Part shown: piece after piece, positions 25,654 through 33,684 of the stretch
Numbering within the stretch: the stretch's first letter is position 1
Layout of the letters: each line of letters begins with the position of its first letter
Assembly: GCA_005502925.1 (NCBI GenBank)
Contig: SCPD01000015.1
Span: 1-64,000, forward strand
Origin: Rhizobiales bacterium Y(2018)
GTDB taxonomy: Bacteria > Pseudomonadota > Alphaproteobacteria > Rhizobiales > Aestuariivirgaceae
Direction of reading: 5' to 3'
Length of the DNA stretch: 64,000 bases
Notes under the pieces: generated by a model
The model's input: only the letters and a program-made list of their open reading frames with translations
Database searches by the model: none
Told to the model about the DNA's origin: nothing
Translations under genes and position numbers: made by a program

Positions 25654-26751
25654 TCACGTCTCCTCTGGTATCAGCAATGTATCGGTGAGCGCCCAGCGGA
25701 CGTCGACCTGGTCTCCGGTCGCGAAAAACGCCGCATTGCGCTGAAAAGGCAGCCGCGCCGTCACCACCGCCTCAGGGCCAAGCTTCACGCGGCAGCGGAT
25801 GGTGCCGGCGGTGTAGACGACATCGGCGATGATGCCGGGCAGCACATTCTGGCCGGCGGAGCCGTTGAAGGCGCCAGGTGCGCCGACGGCGATCGATTCC
25901 GGCCGGACGCAGACATAATGGCGTGACGCGGAAGCCACATCGCCGGGCGCCGAGAGCGAAAGGCCTTCGCCGATATCGAGCTTAATGTGGCGCGCATCCG
26001 GCTTCGCGTCGTGGATCTTGAAGATATTGGCGTCGCCTAAGAAACTCGCCACGAAGATGTTGCGCGGATGTTCATAGAGTTCGCGCGGTTTGCCATGCTG
26101 GACGATCTCGCCGTCCTTCATGATGGCGATACGGTCGGACATCGCCGCCGCCTCTTCCTGGTCATGCGTCACATAGATGATCGTCGCGGCTATCTTGTTG
26201 TGGAACGCCTTGATCTCGTATTGCATCTCCTCGCGCAGATTCTTGTCGAGGGCGCCCAAGGGTTCGTCCATGAGCAGGATGCGCGGGTCATAGACGGCGG
26301 CGCGCGCCAGGGCGACACGCTGCTGCTGGCCGCCCGACAGCTCGCTGATGCGCCTTTCGCCCATGCCGGACAGCCGGATGACGTCGAGCATGCGCTGCGT
26401 CTTCTCGGTCACTTCCGCCTTGGAAAGCTTGCGCAGGCGCAATGCGAAGGCGACGTTTTCGAATACCGTCAAATGCGGGAACAGCGCATAGTTCTGGAAC
26501 ACCATACCGATATTGCGCCGATAGGGCGGGATATCGACGATGTCGCGCCCATCGATGAGGATGCGACCGGCGCTCGGCGGAATGAAGCCGGCAATGGCGC
26601 CGAGAAGCGTCGACTTGCCCGAGCCCGACGGCCCGATGAGTGAGAAGAACTCGCCAGGCTTGATCTCGATCGAGATCGGCTGCAGCGCCGTCACGCTGGA
26701 GTAACGTTTGGTGACGCCGTCGAGGACGAGACCCGAGCCATGCTCAGCCAT
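25654..26751 (-). CDS. Spermidine/putrescine-type ABC transporter ATP-binding protein
   Basis: A 365-residue PotA-like ATPase with Walker A (IGPSGSGKST), signature LSGGQQQR, Walker B (LLMDEPLGALD), switch His (VTHDQEEAA) and a C-terminal TOBE-like region (VCVRPESIAVG). Its start overlaps the permease gene at 26744 by 8 nt. This is the third complete polyamine-type transporter of the window. Confidence 0.95.
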   Translation of the reverse strand: MAEHGSGLVLDGVTKRYSSVTALQPISIEIKPGEFFSLIGPSGSGKSTLLGAIAGFIPPSAGRILIDGRDIVDIPPYRRNIGMVFQNYALFPHLTVFENVAFALRLRKLSKAEVTEKTQRMLDVIRLSGMGERRISELSGGQQQRVALARAAVYDPRILLMDEPLGALDKNLREEMQYEIKAFHNKIAATIIYVTHDQEEAAAMSDRIAIMKDGEIVQHGKPRELYEHPRNIFVASFLGDANIFKIHDAKPDARHIKLDIGEGLSLSAPGDVASASRHYVCVRPESIAVGAPGAFNGSAGQNVLPGIIADVVYTAGTIRCRVKLGPEAVVTARLPFQRNAAFFATGDQVDVRWALTDTLLIPEET

Positions 26752-27541
26752 GCTGACCTGCCATGGCGCGGCCGCGCCTGATCTGCAGAAGGCTCACAAT
26801 GGCGAGCAGGACGAGGGTGAAGACGAAAACCAGGGTCGCCACCGCCGCGATGGTGGGGGTGAGATAGTCGGCCAGTTGCTCCCAGATGAGCCGCGGCAGC
26901 GTGCGGGTGGCCGCACCAGTGAGGAAGAGAGACAGCATGAGTTCATCGAACGAGGTTGCGAAAGCGAGGATGCCGCCGATCAGCATGCCGACCCGGATCA
27001 TCGGGAAGGTCACCTTCCAGAAGGTCTGCCAGGGATTGGCGCCCATGGTCATGGCGGCGAGCTCGAGCGCGCCATTATAGCCGGTGACCGCAGCGGAGAC
27101 GGTGATGAAGACGAGCGGGATGCCGATCACCGAATGGCCGATGATGGCGGCCACATGGGTGCGCAGCAACCCGAGCTCCAGCATGACCGGATAAAGGCCG
27201 ATGGCGAGGATGACATGCGGCATCATCATCGGCGCCACCATGGCGGCCGAGATCAGGCCGGCGCGCGGTATGTTGCCTCTGACGATGCCGAGCGCCGCGA
27301 GCGTACCGAACGCCACCGAGATCAGCGCCGTCGGTATGCCGATCAAGAGGCTGTTGATCGTCGCTTCGAGCCACAGCGGATTGTCCGCCATCGTGCCGTA
27401 CCATTTGAGCGACCAGCTCTGCGGCGGGAAGGACAGATAGCTCTGGCCGCTGAAGGAGAGCGGCACGACCACCAGCATCGGCAGGATGAGATAGAGCAGG
27501 ATGAGGCCGGCGAGACCGGCGAGAAGAGCGCGTCCCCACAT
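26744..27541 (-). CDS. ABC transporter permease, PotC-like
   Basis: A 265-residue permease with hydrophobic segments from LLAGLAGLILLYLILPMLVV onward and the EAA-type loop AAMTMGANPWQTFWKVTFP. It lies between the PotB-like permease (2 nt upstream) and the ATPase (overlapping). Confidence 0.93.
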   Translation of the reverse strand: MWGRALLAGLAGLILLYLILPMLVVVPLSFSGQSYLSFPPQSWSLKWYGTMADNPLWLEATINSLLIGIPTALISVAFGTLAALGIVRGNIPRAGLISAAMVAPMMMPHVILAIGLYPVMLELGLLRTHVAAIIGHSVIGIPLVFITVSAAVTGYNGALELAAMTMGANPWQTFWKVTFPMIRVGMLIGGILAFATSFDELMLSLFLTGAATRTLPRLIWEQLADYLTPTIAAVATLVFVFTLVLLAIVSLLQIRRGRAMAGQHG

Positions 27542-27543
27542 GA

Positions 27544-28431
27544 TCAGAGCGCTCCTTTCAGATTGCCGGTGGCGTTGCCGGTAAGCCGCATATAGAGGAC
27601 ATACATGGCGCCGGTCACGACCAGGAGCACGGTGGCGAGGCTCGACGCCAATCCCCAGTCGAGGATCACATTGGCCTGCTGTTCGATCAGCACGGCCGCC
27701 ATCAGATGCTGCGGTCCGCCGAGCAAAGCCGGTGTGATGAAGAAGCCGAGCGACATCATGAAGACGAGCGCCACCCCGGCGCTCACCCCTGGCATCGACA
27801 GCGGGAAATAGACTTTGGCGAAGGCCACCAGGGGGTTCGCCCCCATGATCTCGGCGGCGCGCAGCAGCGAGCGGTCGATGGCGCGCATATTGGCCAGGAG
27901 CGGCAGGATCATGAAAGGCAGCATGATATGGACCATGCCGACATGCACGGCGAAGCTGCCGGGCAGGAAGCGGATGGCGTCGTCGAGGACGCCGGCGCCG
28001 ATCAGCGCCTCATTGAGGATGCCCTTGCGCTGGAAAACGACCATCCAGGCATAGGAGCGGATGACCGCACTGGTCCATAGCGGAATGATCACGCAGGCCG
28101 CCGCGATCTGCAGGAGGGAGCCGGTCAGCCGCGACATGACATAGGCGACGGGATAAGCGAGCAGCAGGCAGAGCGCGGTGACGGTGGCGGCCGTCTGGAT
28201 CGTCGCCAGCAGCACCTGGAGATAGGGACCACCCGCCATGATGCGCTCGTAATTCTGCACACCCCAGGCGGGGTCCGAGAAGCTCCGCAGCACCACCCGG
28301 ATGATCGGGAAGACGAAGAAGGCGGCGAGGAACAGTGCCGGCGCCAGCAGCATCCAGCGATAGAGCCGCGCCACCGACCACGATGCTTTACGCATCGTGG
28401 CCGGCGTGCCGGTGTTTGCCCCCTTCAGCAT
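27544..28431 (-). CDS. ABC transporter permease, PotB-like
   Basis: A 295-residue permease. The first helix is MLLAPALFLAAFFVFPIIRV, and the EAA loop reads RAAEIMGANPLVAFAKVYFP. The ATG at 28431 (MLKGANTG) overlaps the binding-protein stop by one base (TGATG), which supports this start over an upstream TTG. A second Met at residue 12 is possible. Confidence 0.92.
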   Translation of the reverse strand: MLKGANTGTPATMRKASWSVARLYRWMLLAPALFLAAFFVFPIIRVVLRSFSDPAWGVQNYERIMAGGPYLQVLLATIQTAATVTALCLLLAYPVAYVMSRLTGSLLQIAAACVIIPLWTSAVIRSYAWMVVFQRKGILNEALIGAGVLDDAIRFLPGSFAVHVGMVHIMLPFMILPLLANMRAIDRSLLRAAEIMGANPLVAFAKVYFPLSMPGVSAGVALVFMMSLGFFITPALLGGPQHLMAAVLIEQQANVILDWGLASSLATVLLVVTGAMYVLYMRLTGNATGNLKGAL

Positions 28432-29474
28432 CAACCGATGAGCCAGGAATTGAACTTCTCGAGCGTGGCCTGGCTGTTGTCGGCCCAGAATTCGAGATCG
28501 AGCAGCCGACCCTTCTTGTAGTTCTCATCCGAGGACGGCAGCGTCGCCTTGACCTTGTCGTCGAGCAGCGCCAGGGCGGCGCGGTTCACCGGCCCATAGG
28601 GCAGCTCGCGCGCGAAGGCCGCCTGCTGCTCGGGCGACAGCGCCAGAGCGAGGAGCTCCATCGCTTCCTTCTTGTGCGGCGCGCCTTTCGGCACCGCCCA
28701 GGCGTCGTTGACGAAGACCGCCTGGTTGAAATTGAAGTCGACCGGCGCGCCATCGAGCTTGGGCTGATGCACGCGGCCATTCCAGATGGCGCCGACATCG
28801 ACCTCGCCGTCGAGGAAGACCTGAGCGCCTTGCGCCCCTCTTTCCCACCAGACGATCTTGCTCTTGATCTTGTCGAGGCTCTTGAAAGCGCGCTCGATGT
28901 CGAGCGGATAGAGATCGGCGATCGCCACACCATCGGCGAGGAGCGCCACTTCGAGCGTCTGGAAGGGTTTCTTCCACAGGCCGATGCGCCCGTCATAGGC
29001 CCAGACCTCGGCCCAGTTCTGCGGCGCCGGGCCTTTCAGATTGGCGGTGTTCCAGCCGATATTGTAGGCGGCGACATCGGTGAGCGCGAAGAACTCATTG
29101 GCCGCGCCCGGCAACAGATTGGCTTTGTCGATATTGGTGTAATCGATCGGCTCGAACAGGCCCTGGCGGCCGAAGACGATGAGCTGTTCGGCCGGGCCCT
29201 GCATCATGTCCCATTCGACCTGCCCCTGCTCCACCATCGCTTTGAGCTTGGCGCCTTCATTGGCGGTGGTGACGATGTCGTTCGAGGTCTTTTCCTTGAA
29301 GGCGGAGAACACCGTCTTCTTGTAGGTCTCTTCGAGCTTGCCGCCGCCCGAGGCGAAGACGAGTTGGCTGGCGGCTTGCGCCGGCGTCGCATCGAGCCAT
29401 GGCACGAGCGAGACCGCGCCCATCATGGCGAGCGCTTCGCGGCGTGTGAGTGAACCGGCAGTCTTATTCTTCAT
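28431..29474 (-). CDS. Extracellular solute-binding protein, PotD type, Tat-exported
   Basis: A 347-residue periplasmic binding protein. The N-terminus has a twin-arginine signal (SLTRREALAMMGAVSLVPWL, cleavage near AQAAS). The mature part begins QLVFASGGGKLEETYKKTVF and includes NIGWNTANLKG, as in the spermidine/putrescine-like family 1 proteins. It is followed by the two permeases and the ATPase. The preceding SDR gene is in the same operon. Ligand unknown. Confidence 0.92.
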   Translation of the reverse strand: MKNKTAGSLTRREALAMMGAVSLVPWLDATPAQAASQLVFASGGGKLEETYKKTVFSAFKEKTSNDIVTTANEGAKLKAMVEQGQVEWDMMQGPAEQLIVFGRQGLFEPIDYTNIDKANLLPGAANEFFALTDVAAYNIGWNTANLKGPAPQNWAEVWAYDGRIGLWKKPFQTLEVALLADGVAIADLYPLDIERAFKSLDKIKSKIVWWERGAQGAQVFLDGEVDVGAIWNGRVHQPKLDGAPVDFNFNQAVFVNDAWAVPKGAPHKKEAMELLALALSPEQQAAFARELPYGPVNRAALALLDDKVKATLPSSDENYKKGRLLDLEFWADNSQATLEKFNSWLIG

Positions 29475-29524
29475 AGGCGCGTCCTCCTTGTTTTATGATT
29501 ATCGCAGAACTCTTAGGGGGGGTC

Positions 29525-30274
29525 TCATCCCGCCATCAGGATTCCCCCATTGGCGATGACGGTTTCGCCGACGACGAAACGGTTGCGTGGCGACGCCAGG
29601 AACAGGATAACCTCGGCGATATCTTCCGGTTCCGCGGCCCGCCCGATCGGAATGGTCTTGATGCGCTCGGCGAGCCAGCTCTGGCTTTTCGCGGTTTCGG
29701 TGGCGATGGGCCCGGGGCTCACGCCATTGACCAGGATCTGATGCGGCGCCAGCTCCTCGGCGAGCGACTTGGTGAGACTGACCACCGCCGCTTTCGCCGC
29801 AGCATAGTGCGGCAGCGCCGGTTTCGGGCGATAGGCATCGGTCGAGGCGACATTGACGATACGCCCGTATTTACGCTCGATCATCAAGGGCATCAGCGCG
29901 CGTGTGGTGAGGAATGGCACCGTGACATTGGTGCGGAAGGTCCAGTCCCAGTCGCTGAGCGTGATCTCATGGGCGCGGCCGTAGCGCCAGCCACCGGCAT
30001 TGTTGACCAATATGTCGAGGCGCCCCTTGGTGCGCGACGCGATCTCGGCGCGGAAGCCGTCGAGCGCCGCTTCATCCGCGGCATCGACACCGAAGCCATG
30101 GGCGGACGCCCCCTCGCCGCGCAGCTTCTCGGCCTGGGCTTCGGCGCCCTTGCCGTTGAGATCGGCGAGGAAGACGGTGGCGCCCTGGCGCGCCAGAAGC
30201 GTCGAGACGGCGGCGCCCAGCCCTTGCGCGGCGCCGGTGACCACCGCCACCTGATCCTGGAATTCCTTCGTCAT
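29525..30274 (-). CDS. SDR family oxidoreductase
   Basis: A 249-residue short-chain dehydrogenase with TGAAQGLGAAV, NNAGGWRYG, catalytic Ser in NVASTDAYRP, and Tyr/Lys in HYAAAKAAVV. The ATG at 30274 (MTKEFQDQV) is preferred over an in-frame ATG at 30304. It is the first gene of the minus-strand operon that continues with the third transporter, and it is divergent from the class III aminotransferase at 30408. It is less similar to the tandem SDRs than they are to each other. Confidence 0.9.
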   Translation of the reverse strand: MTKEFQDQVAVVTGAAQGLGAAVSTLLARQGATVFLADLNGKGAEAQAEKLRGEGASAHGFGVDAADEAALDGFRAEIASRTKGRLDILVNNAGGWRYGRAHEITLSDWDWTFRTNVTVPFLTTRALMPLMIERKYGRIVNVASTDAYRPKPALPHYAAAKAAVVSLTKSLAEELAPHQILVNGVSPGPIATETAKSQSWLAERIKTIPIGRAAEPEDIAEVILFLASPRNRFVVGETVIANGGILMAG

Positions 30275-30310
30275 GCCTGCGAAAGCGCTCCTGTTTCCGA
30301 TCATTCAAGA

Positions 30311-30351
30311 ATGAACCATTTGCTCTGCTAAGTCAATCTATGAGTCATTTG
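30311..30351. promoter_or_regulatory. Direct repeat in divergent SDR/aminotransferase control region
   Basis: ATGAACCATTTG (30311-30322) and ATGAGTCATTTG (30340-30351) form an imperfect 12-bp direct repeat with a 29-bp period, close to three helical turns, in the 133-nt region between divergent genes. It may bind a regulator such as the RpiR or LysR proteins encoded nearby. Confidence 0.4.
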
Positions 30352-30407
30352 TTGCATCGCGTTCCTTTCCGCTCTAGCCTTGGGTCTCCGTGACGAAGGA
30401 GAACCTC

Positions 30408-31760
30408 ATGGCCGGGCTCAAGCGAAACATCGACACCAGCGTCTTCCACCGTGCGCCGAAGACGAAACTGCGCACCGCGGTGAAAGGCGACGGGCCCTAT
30501 ATTCTCGATGATGCCGGCAATCGTTACATCGACGCGTCGGGCGGCGCCGCGGTGAGCTGTCTTGGCCACAGCCATCCCGCACCCATCCGCGCCATCCAGG
30601 AACAGGCGACGACGCTGGCTTTCGCCCATACCGGCTTCTTCACCTCGAACGCGCTCGAGAATCTCGCATCCTTCCTCACCAGCGAAGCGCCCGGCAATCT
30701 CACCCGCGCCTATTTCACTTCCGGCGGCTCGGAATCGGTCGAAACCGCGCTCAAGCTCGCCCGCCAGTATTGCGTCGAGACCGGACAGGCGCAGCGCAGC
30801 CGCATCATCGCCAGGCGCCAGAGCTATCACGGCAATACGCTGGGCGCGCTCTCGGCCGGCGGCAATCTCTGGCGCCGCGCCGCCTATGAGCCCTTGCTCA
30901 TCGGCGTCACCCATGTGGCGCCCTGCTATCCCTATCGTGATCGCCGGGCCGATGAAACGGAAGCGGACTACGGTTTGCGGATCGCCGATGAACTCGAGGC
31001 GGAAATCCTGCGGCTCGGGCCTGAGACGGTGATGTGCTTCATTGCCGAGACGGTGGCGGGCGCGACACTCGGCTGTGTGCCGCCGGTTGCCGGTTACTTC
31101 AAACGCCTGCGCGAGATCTGCGATAAATATGGCGTGCTGCTCATCCTTGATGAAGTGATGTGCGGCATGGGCCGCACTGGAACGCTCTTCGCCTATGAGC
31201 AGGAAGGCATCGCGCCGGATCTCGTCACCATCGCCAAGGGGCTGGGTGCGGGCTATCAGCCGGTCGGCGCGGTCCTCGCCAGCGAGCGCATCTATGAGGC
31301 GATTGTCGAAGGCTCCGGCTTCTTCCAGCACGGCCACACCTATACCGGCCATGTCACCGCCTGCGCGGCCGCGCTTGCGGTGCAGGAAGCCATCCGCGAC
31401 GAAAATTTGCTCGACAATGTGAAACGCACCGGCAGCTGGCTGGCCGAGGGCCTGAACATGACCTTCGGAGCGCATCCCAATGTCGGCGACATCAGGGGCC
31501 GCGGCCTGTTCTGGGCGCTCGAATTCGTCGCCGACCGCGCGACCAAGGCGCCTTTCGATCCGGACAAGAAGATCGCCGCCAGACTCAAGGCCGCGGCCCT
31601 CGATCACGGCCTCATCTGCTATCCGATGGGCGGCATCATCGACGGCCGCCACGGCGATCACGTGATGCTGGCGCCGCCCTTCATCGTCGATGACGGCCAT
31701 ATCGCCGAGATCATCGGCAAGCTCGAAGCGACGATCAAGGAGGTGTTGGCGCGGACCTAG
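30408..31760 (+). CDS. Class III aminotransferase
   Basis: A 450-residue PLP-dependent fold-type I enzyme of the omega-aminotransferase group. Features are FTSGGSESVETALKLARQY, the cofactor Asp in LILDEVMCGMGRTG, and the Schiff-base Lys about 277 in VTIAKGLGAGYQP. The ATG at 30408 has a clear GGAG 8 nt upstream, and the frame also starts with GTG 18 nt earlier. It would transfer an omega-amino group of a polyamine, GABA-like or beta-amino acid compound to pyruvate or 2-oxoglutarate. It is divergent from the third transporter operon, and its stop overlaps the convergent next gene within CTAG. Confidence 0.93.
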   Translation: MAGLKRNIDTSVFHRAPKTKLRTAVKGDGPYILDDAGNRYIDASGGAAVSCLGHSHPAPIRAIQEQATTLAFAHTGFFTSNALENLASFLTSEAPGNLTRAYFTSGGSESVETALKLARQYCVETGQAQRSRIIARRQSYHGNTLGALSAGGNLWRRAAYEPLLIGVTHVAPCYPYRDRRADETEADYGLRIADELEAEILRLGPETVMCFIAETVAGATLGCVPPVAGYFKRLREICDKYGVLLILDEVMCGMGRTGTLFAYEQEGIAPDLVTIAKGLGAGYQPVGAVLASERIYEAIVEGSGFFQHGHTYTGHVTACAAALAVQEAIRDENLLDNVKRTGSWLAEGLNMTFGAHPNVGDIRGRGLFWALEFVADRATKAPFDPDKKIAARLKAAALDHGLICYPMGGIIDGRHGDHVMLAPPFIVDDGHIAEIIGKLEATIKEVLART

Positions 31761-32041
31761 ACTGGATCCATCAGGATGAACGTGCCTTCCTGGCGCTGAT
31801 GTTTGTTGATCATGGGCACCAGGCGCGTGAAGTGTTCCGTCCGGCAATGCGCGTCGAGCGCGGCGCGGTCGGGCCACTCTTCGATGAAGACGAAATGACC
31901 GGGATCTTTCTGGTCGATGAAGAGATCATAGGCGATGCAGGCCGGCTCCTGGCGGGTTTTCTCGACGAGCTCGCGATAGAGCGGCAGGACAGTAGCGATG
32001 GATTCAGGTTTGATGAAATCCTGGGCGATGACCTTGAGCAT
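31757..32041 (-). CDS. YgiN-like antibiotic biosynthesis monooxygenase domain protein
   Basis: A 94-residue ferredoxin-like alpha/beta-barrel protein of the ABM family (KVIAQDFIKPESIATVLPLY, FVFIEEWPDRAALDAHCRTE, HF). Family members dimerise and act as quinol monooxygenases or heme-degrading enzymes, but many have no known reaction. It lies 10 nt downstream of the RpiR regulator gene. Confidence 0.85.
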   Translation of the reverse strand: MLKVIAQDFIKPESIATVLPLYRELVEKTRQEPACIAYDLFIDQKDPGHFVFIEEWPDRAALDAHCRTEHFTRLVPMINKHQRQEGTFILMDPV

Positions 32042-32051
32042 GAGGAAAACT

Positions 32052-32927
32052 CTATTTGTCGCCGCCGAAATAGACGCCGAAGGCGGCGAGCTGGCTTTCG
32101 GTCTTGGCGAGATTGGCCATGGTCTCCTCGCCGCTCTCCTGGATGAGCAGAGCGGCCAGCGCCTGCGCCACGGCGAAGGCTGGCAGGATGGTGGGAAACA
32201 AAGACGGCGTCTGGTTGGCGACGACGACGCCGACCTTGGCCGGCGCCATGATCGGCGACACGCGGCTGTCGGTGATGGCGATGACGCGGGCGCCTTTCTT
32301 CTGGGCGAAGTTCACCGCCTTCACGCTGTCACGCGCATAAGGGTGATAGCTGAAGGCGACCACCGCATCGCCCTTCTCCACCCGGCGCAGATCGTCGGCG
32401 AAAGTGCCGCCGGTGCCGGTCAGGAGCACCGTCTTGCCCATGAACATGCGGCAGACATAGTGGAAATAGAAGGCGACCGGGAACAGGCTGCGCAGACCCA
32501 GCACATAGACCGAGGGCGACGCGCTGATGATCTGGCAGGCCTGCCTCAGGCTCTTCGCCGTCGCCTCGTCGAAGGTCTTCTGCAGATTGTCGTGCTCATC
32601 GGCGACGATCCGGTCGATCAACGCGTGGCGCGACGAGGTGGAACCCTTGCGCAGGCTCTGCGCCCGCCCCGACCACGAGGTTTCGACACCCGCCTTGATG
32701 CGGGCCCGGAACTGGTCGCGCAGCTGGTCGTAGCCTTCGAACCCCAATTGCCGGGCGAAACGCAGCATCGTGCTCGGCCTGACCCCGGCCTTGGCCGCGA
32801 CATTGCGCATCGAATTGACGGCGATCTCGTCGGGATTGTCGATCGCGAAACGGGCGGCGAGACGAAGCTGCGGGCTCAGCGAGTCGAATTGCTCGGTGAT
32901 GAGCTTGTCGATGGCGGCGTCTGGCAT
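32052..32927 (-). CDS. MurR/RpiR family transcriptional regulator
   Basis: A 291-residue regulator with an N-terminal RpiR HTH (VAAKAGVRPSTMLRFARQLGF) and a C-terminal SIS sugar-isomerase-like domain at about 120-255 (VYVLGLRSLFPVAFYFHYVC, KGDAVVAFSYHPYARDSVKA). SIS domains usually bind phosphosugars, but relatives also occur in amino-acid catabolic clusters. It is followed by the ABM gene and may regulate the divergent aminotransferase/SDR region. Confidence 0.93.
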   Translation of the reverse strand: MPDAAIDKLITEQFDSLSPQLRLAARFAIDNPDEIAVNSMRNVAAKAGVRPSTMLRFARQLGFEGYDQLRDQFRARIKAGVETSWSGRAQSLRKGSTSSRHALIDRIVADEHDNLQKTFDEATAKSLRQACQIISASPSVYVLGLRSLFPVAFYFHYVCRMFMGKTVLLTGTGGTFADDLRRVEKGDAVVAFSYHPYARDSVKAVNFAQKKGARVIAITDSRVSPIMAPAKVGVVVANQTPSLFPTILPAFAVAQALAALLIQESGEETMANLAKTESQLAAFGVYFGGDK

Positions 32928-32999
32928 GTCGGGCGTGAGCGCTCTTCAGGAGATTCTGTCGGCGCTCAGGATACTCCATTATTCTCCGCCCGCCAGTGG

Positions 33000-33506
33000 T
33001 TAGACCGATACGGCGGCAGCGAAGCGCGCGACACCGCCATAGGCGCGATTGGCGTAGACGAGCGGCTGGCCTTCGCGCATGCGGGCTTCCGCCACAGCGC
33101 CGATCAGGATGTCGTGACTGCCATAGGGCATGCCTTGCGCGATCCGGCAATCGAAGACGGCGAGCGCATCCTGGGCCGCGGGCGCTCCCGTGACGAGCTG
33201 TTCCCAGCGGGCACTGGCGAATTTGTCGCCATCGGGCGTGCCCGCCTGGCCGGCAAAGATACGCGCGACATCCATCTGCTCGATGGCCAGCACATTCACG
33301 CAGAACACGCCGTTGCGGCGCAAGGTCGCCATCGCCCGGCTTTGCCGGTTGATGCAGATGAGAAGCGCCGGCGGATCGGCGGACAGCGAGCACATGGCGC
33401 TGACGGTGAGGCCGGCACGCCCTGCCGGTCCGTCGGTGGTGACGACGCTGACGCCGCTCGCCAGCTGGCGCATTGCGGAGATGAAATCGGTGCGAGTCTT
33501 GTCCAT
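33000..33506 (-). CDS. Flavin reductase (FMN-binding split barrel)
   Basis: A 168-residue flavin reductase of the HpaC type. The start MDKTRTDFISAMRQLASGVS is followed by VVTTDGPAGRAGLTVSAMCSL, with LLICINRQS and a C-terminal FAGQ...F pattern. It supplies reduced flavin to a separate monooxygenase. The divergent neighbour at 33685 is an LLM flavin monooxygenase, so the two probably form a two-component system. The frame is open further upstream, but that part lacks the domain. Confidence 0.92.
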   Translation of the reverse strand: MDKTRTDFISAMRQLASGVSVVTTDGPAGRAGLTVSAMCSLSADPPALLICINRQSRAMATLRRNGVFCVNVLAIEQMDVARIFAGQAGTPDGDKFASARWEQLVTGAPAAQDALAVFDCRIAQGMPYGSHDILIGAVAEARMREGQPLVYANRAYGGVARFAAAVSV

Positions 33507-33567
33507 GACACACAATATTTGCGGACTGCGCGCCGGGCACAAACGCAAAATAATAATGGTCGCATAA

Positions 33568-33577
33568 GCGCAAATGC
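33568..33577 (+). promoter_or_regulatory. Third copy of the sigma-54-associated upstream element
   Basis: GCGCAAATGC is identical to the core of the upstream elements found before the P450 and GS promoters. It sits about 58 bp before the -24-like element at 33635. A GCAT-N8-ATGC dyad surrounds it. Confidence 0.45.
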
Positions 33578-33634
33578 TGACAACGGCGATATAAGAAGGG
33601 CTAATGTCTCGTAAGATGCGGAGTTTAACTAATT

Positions 33635-33650
33635 TGGGCCGGCCCTTGCG
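33635..33650 (+). promoter_or_regulatory. Possible sigma-54 (-24/-12) promoter of the LLM/LysR genes
   Basis: TGGGCCG-GCCC-TTGCG keeps the invariant GG and GC with correct spacing but departs from TGGCACG at two positions. Transcription would start near 33661, about 24 nt before the ATG at 33685. Confidence 0.45.
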
Positions 33651-33684
33651 GCGTGATAGTCGAGGAGAGAGGAGATATGGCCAT

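Noticed and set aside
30345-31877. 510-codon minus-strand frame opposite the class III aminotransferase
   Set aside because: The plus strand has full catalytic motifs. The antisense frame is of low-complexity Arg/Ala/Gly type with no domain.
31998-33614. 538-codon plus-strand frame
   Set aside because: It spans three confirmed minus-strand genes (RpiR, flavin reductase, part of the ABM gene) and shows no protein family features.
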